From Candidatus Gastranaerophilales bacterium (lineage in GTDB: Bacteria; Cyanobacteriota; Vampirovibrionia; Gastranaerophilales; Gastranaerophilaceae): a stretch of DNA of 64,000 bases. A program made the translations under genes and the position numbers. Under the pieces are notes generated by a model, which worked only from the letters and a program-made list of their open reading frames with translations, ran no database searches and was not told the DNA's origin. The stretch spans positions 31,415-95,414 of the forward strand of contig CALUTO010000005.1 in NCBI GenBank assembly GCA_944323735.1. The letters are read 5' to 3'. Below are positions 8,531 to 17,094 of the stretch, piece after piece (positions within the stretch are counted from its first letter, which is position 1; each line of letters begins with the position of its first letter).

Positions 8531-8812
8531 ATGAGTATAGTAGATAGAACAAAAGAAAACCTTGAACATTGCAAATGCTTGAGCTGTCCGTCATATACAA
8601 CAAGCTGCAAAATCAAAGAAATGCCGCACAATGTTATAGATATGATGAAAGGAATAGAAAATATTGATGATTTAGAAGGAATGTTCTGCGCCTACAGCAC
8701 AAGCCGCTGCATAGATGACGACAAAGGCTGTCTGTGCTCGGAATGCGAAGTGCATGAAAAATATGACCTTGAAAACCAGAGCTACTGTCTGTATGAAGGC
8801 GGAACATATTAA
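8531..8812 (+). CDS. Cys-rich DUF2769-type protein
   Basis: 93 residues with ten cysteines (14, 16, 19, 26, 53, 60, 67, 69, 72, 86). The CKCLSCPSYTTSC start is typical of the DUF2769 family of anaerobes, whose function is unknown. The Cys pattern suggests a metal or Fe-S site. AAGGAG precedes the ATG, and it is co-transcribed with the ferritin-like gene, which fits a role in iron or redox handling (inference). Confidence 0.75.
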   Translation: MSIVDRTKENLEHCKCLSCPSYTTSCKIKEMPHNVIDMMKGIENIDDLEGMFCAYSTSRCIDDDKGCLCSECEVHEKYDLENQSYCLYEGGTY

Positions 8813-8829
8813 AAATATTTGATATAAAC

Positions 8830-8857
8830 GTGCCCCGTTTTCCGGGGCGCATTTATT
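8830..8857 (+). terminator. Probable terminator after the ferritin-like operon
   Basis: An 8-bp GC-rich stem (GTGCCCCG / CGGGGCGC) with a TTTTC loop. The following T-run is poor (ATTTATTAT), so termination may be partial. Confidence 0.6.
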
Positions 8858-8895
8858 ATGTTGCCAACAATATCATGTTGGTGTAAGTTTATTAA

Positions 8896-9396
8896 ATGAA
8901 TCCGAACAAATACAGATTGCTAAATTCTTGCAAATACATTTGCGCAAACCCCTTGAATTTTGATACAGAGGATAGTTTTTTGGACGCTGCAGCCGCTGAA
9001 CTGGACAACGGTGCAGATATATTTGAACTAAATGTGACAACCTGCACTCCTAAAAAAATAATACAGTACGGAAAAAAGCTGAGAGAACTCTGCTCAATAT
9101 ATAATACAATGTTCTTTTTAAACAGCAGGGCAGATATTGGCCACATTTTGAATGCTGACGGACTCCGCCTCGAGCCTGACGACATTGATGTGCATCCGGC
9201 AAGACATCTGCTCGGTGAGCACAGTATTATCGGGTGCAGTGTATACAATGATGAGGATATTAAAACGGCATTAGAAAAAAAAGCCGATTTTATTGTTGTT
9301 TTATCAGAAGACCTAAATAAAAATACACAGTTTCAGCTTGTGTCCTTCTTACCTGAAAACACCGGAAATAAACGATATATCAGATTTATAAAATGA
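8896..9396 (+). CDS. Short ThiE/TenI-like protein
   Basis: 166 residues. The middle (KLRELCSIYNTMFFLNSRADIG, then NADGLRLEPDDIDVHPARHLLG, then IIGCSVYN) follows the thiamine-phosphate synthase pattern: the N-D/R substrate loop, the G-x-H/R-L step, and the (I)IG-x-S motif. It is some 40-50 residues shorter than ThiE and stops before the last glycine-rich phosphate-binding strands, so it may not make thiamine phosphate. No clear Shine-Dalgarno precedes the ATG. yjbQ and thiL lie elsewhere in the window. It could be a regulatory or degenerate member. Confidence 0.6.
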   Translation: MNPNKYRLLNSCKYICANPLNFDTEDSFLDAAAAELDNGADIFELNVTTCTPKKIIQYGKKLRELCSIYNTMFFLNSRADIGHILNADGLRLEPDDIDVHPARHLLGEHSIIGCSVYNDEDIKTALEKKADFIVVLSEDLNKNTQFQLVSFLPENTGNKRYIRFIK

Positions 9397-9588
9397 TTAA
9401 AAAAAATTTTTTTATTACCCGTCCGGGGGATATACATAATCCGATTTTCAACTGACCGGATAAACAGCAGCTGTGTAATATATCTTAACAAATAGCCGGT
9501 AAGGCAATATACTTTTTCATCATAAAATATTACAAGTGTATTAATAACATTTATAACGCATCCTAAAAAACAGCATAAGGAGAAGACT

Positions 9589-9942
9589 ATGGAATCAAAA
9601 AGTTCATTTCAAAGGCTATGTAAAATAGCCGGAGTGTGTTACAGAAAATGTTTAAGAACCGCCGGAGTTATACACAACAGCAGATTTTCATCACAGGAAA
9701 AATCAGGTTTAAAATACTCTCACAAAATCTATACTGATATTTCCGACTATTATATGAGCAAACCGGCAGCTTCTATATTCAGAGCACTCGAGAATGATTA
9801 CGGAACAGAAGAAATTTCAAAAATTCAAAATTTAATTAATGCACTGAGCCTGAAAAGCGGAGCAAAAAGCGGAATAAAAGAAAATAATATTTTTGATAAC
9901 ATGCAAAATTACATTGCAAAAACAAAATACACTCCAAGATAA
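9589..9942 (+). CDS. Small protein, unknown
   Basis: 117 residues, basic, no membrane segment, no recognised family. AAGGAG sits seven bases before the ATG, which supports translation. It is preceded by a ~190-base AT-rich stretch with no gene. The Cys/Lys/Arg-rich N-terminus and the predicted C-terminal helix give no function. Confidence 0.6.
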   Translation: MESKSSFQRLCKIAGVCYRKCLRTAGVIHNSRFSSQEKSGLKYSHKIYTDISDYYMSKPAASIFRALENDYGTEEISKIQNLINALSLKSGAKSGIKENNIFDNMQNYIAKTKYTPR

Positions 9943-9976
9943 AATTTAAAAATAAAAAACAAAGCAGCATTTACAA

Positions 9977-10186
9977 ATGGAAAAAAAAAGAATACCCTGC
10001 AAACAAATAAATATATCAATAAAAAATTATTTTCAAAAAATCAGCAAAATAGAAAATTTTGTAAATACGATTGCTGCTGAAAAGATAAACAGTCCCTGCA
10101 GACTAAACTCTTCAGTCCCGATACTGCACAAAAAACTCTTTGTTCACCTGTACGATGCATATAAGAATAATATCTCACAATTTTAA
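9977..10186 (+). CDS. Doubtful small ORF, unknown
   Basis: 69 residues, basic, 34 bases after the previous gene. No Shine-Dalgarno is visible before the ATG and no family is recognised. It may be a real co-transcribed small gene or a chance frame. The 142 bases that follow (10187-10328) hold nothing I can name. Confidence 0.3.
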   Translation: MEKKRIPCKQINISIKNYFQKISKIENFVNTIAAEKINSPCRLNSSVPILHKKLFVHLYDAYKNNISQF

Positions 10187-10328
10187 TTATTCCGGTCTTG
10201 CACTTCACACAAAAAAACACAATTACAATATATTTTCCCGCATATCCATAATTAGAGAGAAATTTTTCATAATACTAACAGTCCGTAAATTCGTCTGTTT
10301 TTTTAGAATTTTAAAAATTCAACGAAGT

Positions 10329-11711
10329 CTAATTTCTTGTTTTTTCTTTAATTGAATTAGTTACAATTACTGAAAGTATTAAAACAACAGCCCCTACTAA
10401 AAAAGCATATTCCCAGTGGTAATTCATTCCTTCAGGAGATTCGATTACGCACCTTGAAATAAACCATGCGAGCAATGTGCAAACAAGCACCTGCGGACCA
10501 GCAATAAATATATTAAATATACCCATTACAGAGCCTTCCGAGCCTTTTTTGATATATTCAGTCAGCATTGCAAACGGCAAAGCAAGAATACTAGCCCAGC
10601 CTATGCCCGCCAATGCCATAAAAAGCATAATCAGTTTAGGATTATTTGTAAATACCATCATAATATATGATAAGGCCATGATTGCCAGTGCGGCCATATG
10701 AACTTTTTTATTTCCGAATTTTGTTGACAGAATACCGATTGGCAGAGAGACAAGAAAACAGACAAGGTTGAATATGGCAAAGCATATTGATGAGAAATTT
10801 GTTGCAATAGCAATTGTTGATGCATAATATGTCTGTATTTCATCAGGAACATTCGTCAAATCAGGAACAGCATAAACAGTATGCACCGAAAACTGGGTAA
10901 AAAATATGAACATACTCATTACGCCAATCCACGTGAAGAACTGCACCAGACATATTTTTGAGACCTCCGGTGATGAGCTGAAAAATTCTTTGAAATTTTC
11001 TATAAAAGTCTGCTCTTTTTCCTGTTTTTTCTCTTCTTCTGTTTTTTGAACAGCGTTTTCTTTAAAGGTTACACATGTCCATATCATACCGAGAAGAAAA
11101 GCGAGAGCTGCCATAACAAACTGTGCATTTACAGACATTTGATAATCAAATGCCCAGTTCAAAAACGGAGCAGTACCGGCAGCAATAACAGAACCCAGAC
11201 CGATTGCAAAACTCAGATAAGAATTTGCAATAGCATGCTGTTCAGGAACAATGTTGTCGGGAATGAGTGCTCGATACGGGCCCTGTGCTGCATTTACACA
11301 GGCATCTATAATCCATATCATAACAGCAGCCACCAGCAGACCTGCGATTGCAGGGGCTGGAACATGGAGCCTGTCTGCTATAAATTGTGCTATCGGCTCA
11401 GAGTTAGGAAATGCCCAGAGTGCTATTGCGGCAAGAACAGCACCGAGCAAAAGAAATGGCCGTCTCCGTCCGAATTTTGTATATGTATGGTCGCTCAATG
11501 CACCTATTATCGGCTGGACAACCATACCCGTAACCGGGCCTGCCAGCCATATTAAACCGAATATAAAAGGAGATGCCCCGAGTTCTTCCGTAACAGGCCC
11601 GGAGAGAATGATTCTCATCTGCCATGCGAACTGAAGTCCGAAAAATCCGAGACAAAAATTTAAAAGCTGGACAGAAGTTAATCGCCGCAACCCGTTAACA
11701 CTATCTCCCAT
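10329..11711 (-). CDS. MFS sugar transporter, SLC45/GPH type
   Basis: 460 residues with twelve predicted membrane helices. GALSDHTYTKFGRRRPFLLLGA between helices 2 and 3 is the signature loop of the SLC45/sucrose-transporter branch of the major facilitator superfamily; VCFLVSLPIGILSTKFGNKK is the matching loop in the second half. A charged central linker (KTEEEKKQEKEQ) separates the halves. These proteins carry di- or monosaccharides with H+ or Na+. No glycosidase is adjacent, so the sugar is unknown. Confidence 0.85.
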   Translation of the reverse strand: MGDSVNGLRRLTSVQLLNFCLGFFGLQFAWQMRIILSGPVTEELGASPFIFGLIWLAGPVTGMVVQPIIGALSDHTYTKFGRRRPFLLLGAVLAAIALWAFPNSEPIAQFIADRLHVPAPAIAGLLVAAVMIWIIDACVNAAQGPYRALIPDNIVPEQHAIANSYLSFAIGLGSVIAAGTAPFLNWAFDYQMSVNAQFVMAALAFLLGMIWTCVTFKENAVQKTEEEKKQEKEQTFIENFKEFFSSSPEVSKICLVQFFTWIGVMSMFIFFTQFSVHTVYAVPDLTNVPDEIQTYYASTIAIATNFSSICFAIFNLVCFLVSLPIGILSTKFGNKKVHMAALAIMALSYIMMVFTNNPKLIMLFMALAGIGWASILALPFAMLTEYIKKGSEGSVMGIFNIFIAGPQVLVCTLLAWFISRCVIESPEGMNYHWEYAFLVGAVVLILSVIVTNSIKEKTRN

Positions 11712-11797
11712 ATTACCTCACATATACTGCTACACTATTATATTTTACTGTTTATTCAGGTGGTTATCTTTTGTAAGACCCGACACCTTTTCATCAG

Positions 11798-11833
11798 GTT
11801 CGTTGAAATTCTACATGCCAAATTTCAGCGAAC
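11798..11833. repeat. 13-bp inverted repeat between rph and the MFS gene
   Basis: GTTCGTTGAAATT, a 10-base spacer, then AATTTCAGCGAAC: 12 exact pairs plus one G-U/T-G mismatch. It lies 87 bases upstream of the transporter start and 57 bases after the rph stop. It may be an operator for the transporter gene or a T-less terminator of rph. Confidence 0.5.
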
Positions 11834-11889
11834 ACTTTAATTATAGAATAAAAATTAAAGTTTTGTAAAATCTTTAATAAAAAATTTAT

Positions 11890-12591
11890 TTAATACATTT
11901 CAATAATCTCTTTTATTGCTTTTTCTGCCGTATTCAGTATTTCGTAAAGCTGTTCTTTGTTGAAGGGATTACCCTCTGCTGTTGTTTGAAATTCAATTAT
12001 TTTTCCGCTTTTTGTCATAACAACATTTGCGTCAACCTGTGCATGAGAATCTTCCGAGTAGTCCAAATCGAGCTTTATTTCACCGTCAATAATTCCGGCT
12101 GAGACAGCGGCAATTTCTTCAAGTACCGGATTTTCATTAAGCTCGCCTCTCTCCATAAGTTTTTTAACAGCATCTTCCACTGCAATGTAAGCTCCGCATA
12201 TACTTGCGCATCTTGTACCGCCGTCTGCCTGAATAACATCAGCGTCTATAGTGATTGTTTTGTCGGTAATTTTTTCAAGGTCAACACAGGAACGTATGCT
12301 TCTGCCTATGAGTCTCTGGATTTCCTGTGTTCTTCCCGAAATTTTTGAACGTTCTCTCTGGCAGCGTGTGTGGGTTGAGGTTGGAAGAAGCGAGTATTCT
12401 GCAGTTATCCAGCCGCGTTTGTCATCTTTTTCCATCCATTTTGGTTTGCCGTCTTCAACGGTTGCCGTCACAATAACTTTTGTGTCGCCAAACTCAACAA
12501 GCACCGAACTCAGCGCATGTTTTGTATAATCCTTTGTGAATTTTATTTTTCTTAACTCTTTATTTCCTCTTGAATTTAAACGTTCTGACAT
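11890..12591 (-). CDS. rph: Ribonuclease PH
   Basis: 233 residues. RNase PH trims tRNA 3' ends by phosphorolysis. Visible: the N-terminal NSRGNKELRKIKF, SLLPTSTHTR, SGRTQEIQRLIGRSIRS (phosphate and RNA binding), DADVIQADGGTR and DLDYSEDSHAQVDANVVMT. This fold belongs to the PNPase/RNase PH family and forms a hexamer. AGGAG lies just upstream of the start. Length and motifs are normal, although no fused or adjacent dITPase (rdgB) is seen. Confidence 0.95.
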   Translation of the reverse strand: MSERLNSRGNKELRKIKFTKDYTKHALSSVLVEFGDTKVIVTATVEDGKPKWMEKDDKRGWITAEYSLLPTSTHTRCQRERSKISGRTQEIQRLIGRSIRSCVDLEKITDKTITIDADVIQADGGTRCASICGAYIAVEDAVKKLMERGELNENPVLEEIAAVSAGIIDGEIKLDLDYSEDSHAQVDANVVMTKSGKIIEFQTTAEGNPFNKEQLYEILNTAEKAIKEIIEMY

Positions 12592-12655
12592 ATTTATAAT
12601 TCTCCTTATTTATGATAATTTATATTTATAATAACAGAATACACGGGATAAGAGT

Positions 12656-14230
12656 ATGAAAAAATATTACTTAACAACAGCTATTGATTATGCAAACGGT
12701 GCTCCGCATATCGGGCATGCTTATGAAAAAATACAGACGGATGTTCTTGCACGTCATTTCCGCCAGAGATGTGATGATGTGTATTTTTTGACAGGCACGG
12801 ACGAGCACGGTATAAAAATCCAAAAAACTGCTGCAGCGCAGGGCATGACGCCTAAAGAACTCTGTGATATGAATGCCGGAAAGTTCAGAGAATGCTGGGA
12901 CGGGCTTGATATTTCATACAATCAGTTTATCAGAACCACGGACGAACAGCATGAAGCTATTGTTCAAAAAATATTTAAAAAGCTGCAGGATAACGGTGAT
13001 ATCTATAAACATTCATACACCGGATTATATTGCTCGGGCTGCGAGTCATTTCTTAACCCCCGTGATTTAACTGAAGACGGTCTTTGCCCCGACCATCAGA
13101 AAAAACCGGAAGAAGTTAAGGAAGAAAACTACTTTTTTAAACTCTCAAAATATAAAGACAAAATTATTGAACACATAAAAAACAACCCTGAATTTATTCA
13201 GCCGGAATTCAGGGCAAATGAAGTGTTGAACCAGCTTGAACATATTGAAGATATTTCGGTTTCCCGTTCAAAAGAATCTGTAAGCTGGGGGATACCGGTT
13301 TTGGGTGATGACAGCCAGATAATTTACGTATGGATAGATGCTCTGTCTAACTACATTACGGCACTCGGCTTCGACCCTGAAAACCCTTCTGAGAAATTCA
13401 ATAAATACTGGCCTGCGGATGTTCAGGTTATAGGTAAAGATATACTGAAATTTCATGCAATTTACTGGCCTGCATTTTTGATGGCACTTGATATTCCGCT
13501 GCCGAAAACTATTTTTGCGCATGGCTGGATTACCATAGACCAGACGAAAATGAGTAAATCAATCGGGAATGTTATTGCACCGAAAGATGTTATGGAGGCT
13601 TTTGAGCTTTCTCATCCGGATGCTTTCAGATATTTCATGATGGTTACAGCTCCTGCCGGACGGGACGGAAACTATTCGGATTTGGATTTTAAAGAGAGAG
13701 TAAACGCCGACCTTGCAAACAATATCGGAAACCTCCTGAACAGAACGCTCAATATGCAGGTTAAATACTTTGACGGCGAGATAAAGCCTGAATTTGTTAC
13801 ATCATCTGACGATGAGATAGCTAAAGAGGCACTAAAAACCGTTGAAGCTGTGAAAGCGAGATTTGACAAATTTGAAGTGGCGGAAGCTGCTCAGGAGATT
13901 GTTAATTTCTCAAATGTCGTAAACAAATACGTAAACGACACAGCACCGTGGAGTCTTGCAAAAGAAGAAAAAATGGAGGAATGCGCGAAAGTTCTGTATA
14001 ATGTGCTCGAGTCGATGAGATTTATCGGTGCACTTCTTGCGCCTTATACTCCTAATATTTCACAGGATATTTACGAACAGTTGAACAGAGAAGAAAAAGC
14101 CTGTGAAGTAAAGCTCGATGATTTGAAATGGGGCGGAATTCCAGCCGGTGTAATCACTGAAAAATCGAAAATAAAACCTGTTTTTCTGAGACTTGATTCA
14201 GAAATTGCCGGTGCTGCAAAAAAAGGATAA
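12656..14230 (+). CDS. metG: Methionyl-tRNA synthetase
   Basis: 524 residues, class I synthetase charging tRNA-Met. HIGH is at residues 18-21, KMSKS at 298-302, and a single zinc knuckle (C126, C129, C144, H147) lies in the connective-peptide region. The helical anticodon domain fills the C-terminal third. The C-terminal EMAP/Trbp tRNA-binding domain of longer MetG forms is absent. GGGATAAG is the likely ribosome site. Confidence 0.96.
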   Translation: MKKYYLTTAIDYANGAPHIGHAYEKIQTDVLARHFRQRCDDVYFLTGTDEHGIKIQKTAAAQGMTPKELCDMNAGKFRECWDGLDISYNQFIRTTDEQHEAIVQKIFKKLQDNGDIYKHSYTGLYCSGCESFLNPRDLTEDGLCPDHQKKPEEVKEENYFFKLSKYKDKIIEHIKNNPEFIQPEFRANEVLNQLEHIEDISVSRSKESVSWGIPVLGDDSQIIYVWIDALSNYITALGFDPENPSEKFNKYWPADVQVIGKDILKFHAIYWPAFLMALDIPLPKTIFAHGWITIDQTKMSKSIGNVIAPKDVMEAFELSHPDAFRYFMMVTAPAGRDGNYSDLDFKERVNADLANNIGNLLNRTLNMQVKYFDGEIKPEFVTSSDDEIAKEALKTVEAVKARFDKFEVAEAAQEIVNFSNVVNKYVNDTAPWSLAKEEKMEECAKVLYNVLESMRFIGALLAPYTPNISQDIYEQLNREEKACEVKLDDLKWGGIPAGVITEKSKIKPVFLRLDSEIAGAAKKG

Positions 14231-14291
14231 AAAACGCAAAAAAATTTATGTGCGGTTTTTCTATAAATGTGAAAATAAGAAGGGCGGGAAT

Positions 14292-14888
14292 ATGCACATA
14301 AATTTTTTCAACAACTCTAACACCAAATCAAAACAGACTTTTAAAGCGAGATTGTTCGACCAAAACGGACAGCAGATTAAAGCTTTTGATTTGCAAAGCT
14401 GTCTTAAAAACATTGATGTTATGTCAAAAAGAGGCGGAAAGAAAACTGATATTTTTGTTAAAGAATTTATCAGTGAAGATGCAGGCTATGCCGGATATGA
14501 CAATTATGTAAGACTTACTCTCTCAAATCCGTTGTTTGGCGAACAGAGCTTTGTACAGAACCTGCATCACACAACTAACAATCCCGTAAAAGGTGATACA
14601 GGCAATGAATTGTATCACATGGATTTACTTACGGGAATACAAACTAATAATTGTAAAAATTTAGAAAATAAAGCATTCAGAATGTCTTTACTCAAAAAAA
14701 TACAAAAAGCTGCCGCACAAAAAGATACGGAAAATATGAATCCGGTAAATATTGTGAATAATATGCTCTCAAAAATTCCGCCGAAAGAACACGGATTTAG
14801 CGCAGAAAGACTCTCTGATTTCAGAACTGTTGCTCAGGATATGCTGGAGCAGATACTCTATAAAGGAATAGAACAAATAAAAAAATAA
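14292..14888 (+). CDS. Unknown protein with N-terminal TFKAR motif
   Basis: 198 residues from the ATG at 14292, which has GGGCGGG upstream; the frame stays open further upstream into metG but without a good site. No family is recognised. It begins MHINFFNNSNTKSKQTFKAR: a short polar leader ending in T16-F17-K18-A19-R20. Three other proteins in the window (at 23002, 43514 and 44553) share this layout. The rest is soluble, mixed alpha/beta, with a C-terminal helix. Confidence 0.7.
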   Translation: MHINFFNNSNTKSKQTFKARLFDQNGQQIKAFDLQSCLKNIDVMSKRGGKKTDIFVKEFISEDAGYAGYDNYVRLTLSNPLFGEQSFVQNLHHTTNNPVKGDTGNELYHMDLLTGIQTNNCKNLENKAFRMSLLKKIQKAAAQKDTENMNPVNIVNNMLSKIPPKEHGFSAERLSDFRTVAQDMLEQILYKGIEQIKK

Positions 14889-14974
14889 ATTTTTTGTTCA
14901 ACTTTCTATTTGCACAACGTGTATTTTTTGCTATTTTATAGAATATAAATAACAATCTTTGAATGATGGCAGTT

Positions 14975-16079
14975 ATGACAGATATTGAACAAAAACAAAA
15001 AATTGAAGAATTAAACAGTAAAGTGCTTAAAGCCAAGGAGTGTCTTTGACCTTCCTGCAGTCGAAAAGCGAATAGATGAACTTGAAGCTGAATTGCAGGC
15101 TCCTGATATTTGGAACAATCCCGACAAAGCTTCTAAACTTTCCCAAGAACTCACTGAAAATAAAAACACGGTAGCTGAAGTGACCGGCTGGGAAAGCAAA
15201 ATTGCAGACTGTCTGCTGCTTTTGGAACTCTACGATGAATCGCAGGATGAATCTCTCTGGGAAGAACTGCAGAATGATTTAGAAAAACTCGAGGCAGAGC
15301 TGACTCAGTGGGAAATAAAAAAGACCCTCTCCGGTGAATATGATGAGAACGGTGCAATTTTAACCGTGAATGCAGGTGCAGGCGGCACTGACGCACAGGA
15401 CTGGGCGCAGATGCTGCTCAGGATGTATATGCGCTGGGCAGAATCGAAAGGATGGAAAGTTGAGCTTCTGGACAAATCTGACGGAGATGAAGCCGGTATA
15501 AAGTCTGCGACAATAAAGGTCGACGGAAAATATGCTTTCGGGCTTGCAAAGGCAGAAAGGGGCGTGCACAGACTTGTTAGAATATCTCCATTTAATGCAA
15601 ACGGAAAAAGACAGACGAGTTTTGCAAGCCTTGAAGTCAGTCCGGTGATTGAGGATTTTGAAAAAGAAATTCATATTCCTCCCGAGGATTTGGAAGTGGA
15701 TACTATGCGCTCGGGCGGTGCGGGCGGACAGAATGTAAATAAAGTTGAGACTGCAGTTCGTATTTTGCATAAACCGACCGGCATAGTCGTAAAATGCCAG
15801 CAGCAGCGTTCCCAGCTCCAGAACAAAGAAACAGCAATGCAAATGCTTGCCTCAAAACTTCTCGCTATAAAACAGGCAGAGCACGACAAAAAACTTGCTG
15901 AGTTAAAGGGAGAAAATGTAGATATAAATTTCGGCTCGCAGATAAGGTCTTATGTTTTTCATCCCTATAAAATGGTTAAAGACCACAGAACGAACTATGA
16001 AATGGGTAATGTGGACGCCGTTATGGACGGTGAAATTGATGGATTTATTGAAGCATACTTGAAACAAAATATAAAATAA
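14975..16079 (+). CDS. prfB: Peptide chain release factor 2 (programmed +1 frameshift)
   Basis: RF2 recognises UGA and UAA and releases the peptide. The first 24 codons run from the ATG at 14975 to an in-frame TGA at 15047. The remaining frame, shifted by +1, carries the RF2 body: the tip region [20 protein letters not shown] with the catalytic GGQ. Joined length is about 367 residues, as for RF2. Alternative in-frame ATGs at 14963 and 14966 are possible. No strong Shine-Dalgarno is seen. RF2 abundance is thus autoregulated by its own stop codon. Confidence 0.95.
15035..15050 (+). promoter_or_regulatory. RF2 programmed frameshift site
   Basis: AAGGAG (internal Shine-Dalgarno-like), TGT, then CTT TGA C. 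This is the classic RF2 slippery site: the ribosome shifts from CUU to UUU at the UGA when RF2 is scarce. Confidence 0.93.
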
Positions 16080-16089
16080 CGGAGAAATA

Positions 16090-17061
16090 ATGACAAAGGA
16101 TAGAAAACAAAAAAAAGGGTTTATAAAAAAGTTTACATGCTTGATGCTGTTTGCAGTGTGTATATTTGCGGGTTTAAAAACTTTTTCTTATCCCGACACC
16201 CTGAAGTTTGTTCAGATATCCGATGTACACCTGTCTGACAGAAAAGAAAACACAACCTATAAAATGCTTGCACAATCAAAAGCCCTTTTTAAAGATGAAT
16301 TATCGCAAATAAATGCTATATCCGGTGTAGATTTTGTGATTGTGACGGGCGATATGACAGACCGCCCCGAAAAAGAATTAATCACTGAATTTTTAACAGG
16401 CATGAACAGCTTAAATGCGCCGTGGTATTCATCTTTTGGAAATCATGATTTAGTGTTCGGCAGCGATATATCAAGAGAAGAGTATGTAAAACTGTTAAAA
16501 CAGAACAACAAAAGCTATAAATTCGACAAATCTTATTATTCTTTTACCCCGAAAAATGGATACAGGATAATCGTTCTTGACTGTATAAACAATACAAAAC
16601 TTACGGCAAACGGAAAGATTCCCGAGGAACAGCTAACATGGCTTGATGAAGAACTTTCAACTGCACAAAAAAACGGTGAAGTTCCTATGCTGTTTATGCA
16701 TTGTCCCCTGCATGAACCGTTTTCCAGTTATCATCACAGAATGGTTAACACCGATGAGATATACACTGTTTTAAACAAACACAAAATTCCCATGGCTGTT
16801 TTCAGCGGTCACTACCACGCAACAAAAATTTATAAAGAAGGAAATATCCTGCACGTGAGCACACCGTCTCTCGTTTCATATCCCAACGCTTTCAGGGTTG
16901 TAACCGTAAATAATTTACCTGAAAAAGTTGTATTTAAGTTTGAATTTAAAGAGACAGGACTGAAAGAAATTCAGAAAAAAGCTAAACTGCTTGTCTTTTC
17001 CTCAAAAATTTATTACGGCGAAGAAACAGACAGGCAGGGAACATATATTCTGGACAAATAG
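16090..17061 (+). CDS. Exported or membrane-anchored calcineurin-like metallophosphoesterase
   Basis: 323 residues. One hydrophobic segment at residues 15-32 after a Lys-rich start anchors or exports the protein. The five metal-binding blocks are present: ISDVHLSD (D45, H47), VTGDMTD, FGNHD, MHCPLH and GHYHATK. The dinuclear centre hydrolyses phosphoesters (nucleotides, phospholipids or phosphoproteins). It follows prfB by ten bases with GGAG, so may be co-transcribed. Substrate unknown. Confidence 0.85.
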   Translation: MTKDRKQKKGFIKKFTCLMLFAVCIFAGLKTFSYPDTLKFVQISDVHLSDRKENTTYKMLAQSKALFKDELSQINAISGVDFVIVTGDMTDRPEKELITEFLTGMNSLNAPWYSSFGNHDLVFGSDISREEYVKLLKQNNKSYKFDKSYYSFTPKNGYRIIVLDCINNTKLTANGKIPEEQLTWLDEELSTAQKNGEVPMLFMHCPLHEPFSSYHHRMVNTDEIYTVLNKHKIPMAVFSGHYHATKIYKEGNILHVSTPSLVSYPNAFRVVTVNNLPEKVVFKFEFKETGLKEIQKKAKLLVFSSKIYYGEETDRQGTYILDK

Positions 17062-17094
17062 CATAAAATAACATAATATTTAGATAACTAATTG

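Noticed and set aside
8217..8812. Encapsulin nanocompartment
   Set aside because: No shell protein gene lies nearby; only the ferritin-like cargo type is present.
9397..9588. Regulatory RNA in the gap before the 117-residue gene
   Set aside because: The stretch is AT-rich with an A/T-tract palindrome but no convincing conserved structure.
11046..11634. Long plus-strand frames across the MFS gene
   Set aside because: They are antisense to a clear twelve-helix transporter; no ribosome site and no domain.
15093..15200. Reading prfB as a gene starting near 15093
   Set aside because: The sequence from 14975 with the frameshift restores the full RF2 N-terminus; the later start would delete it.
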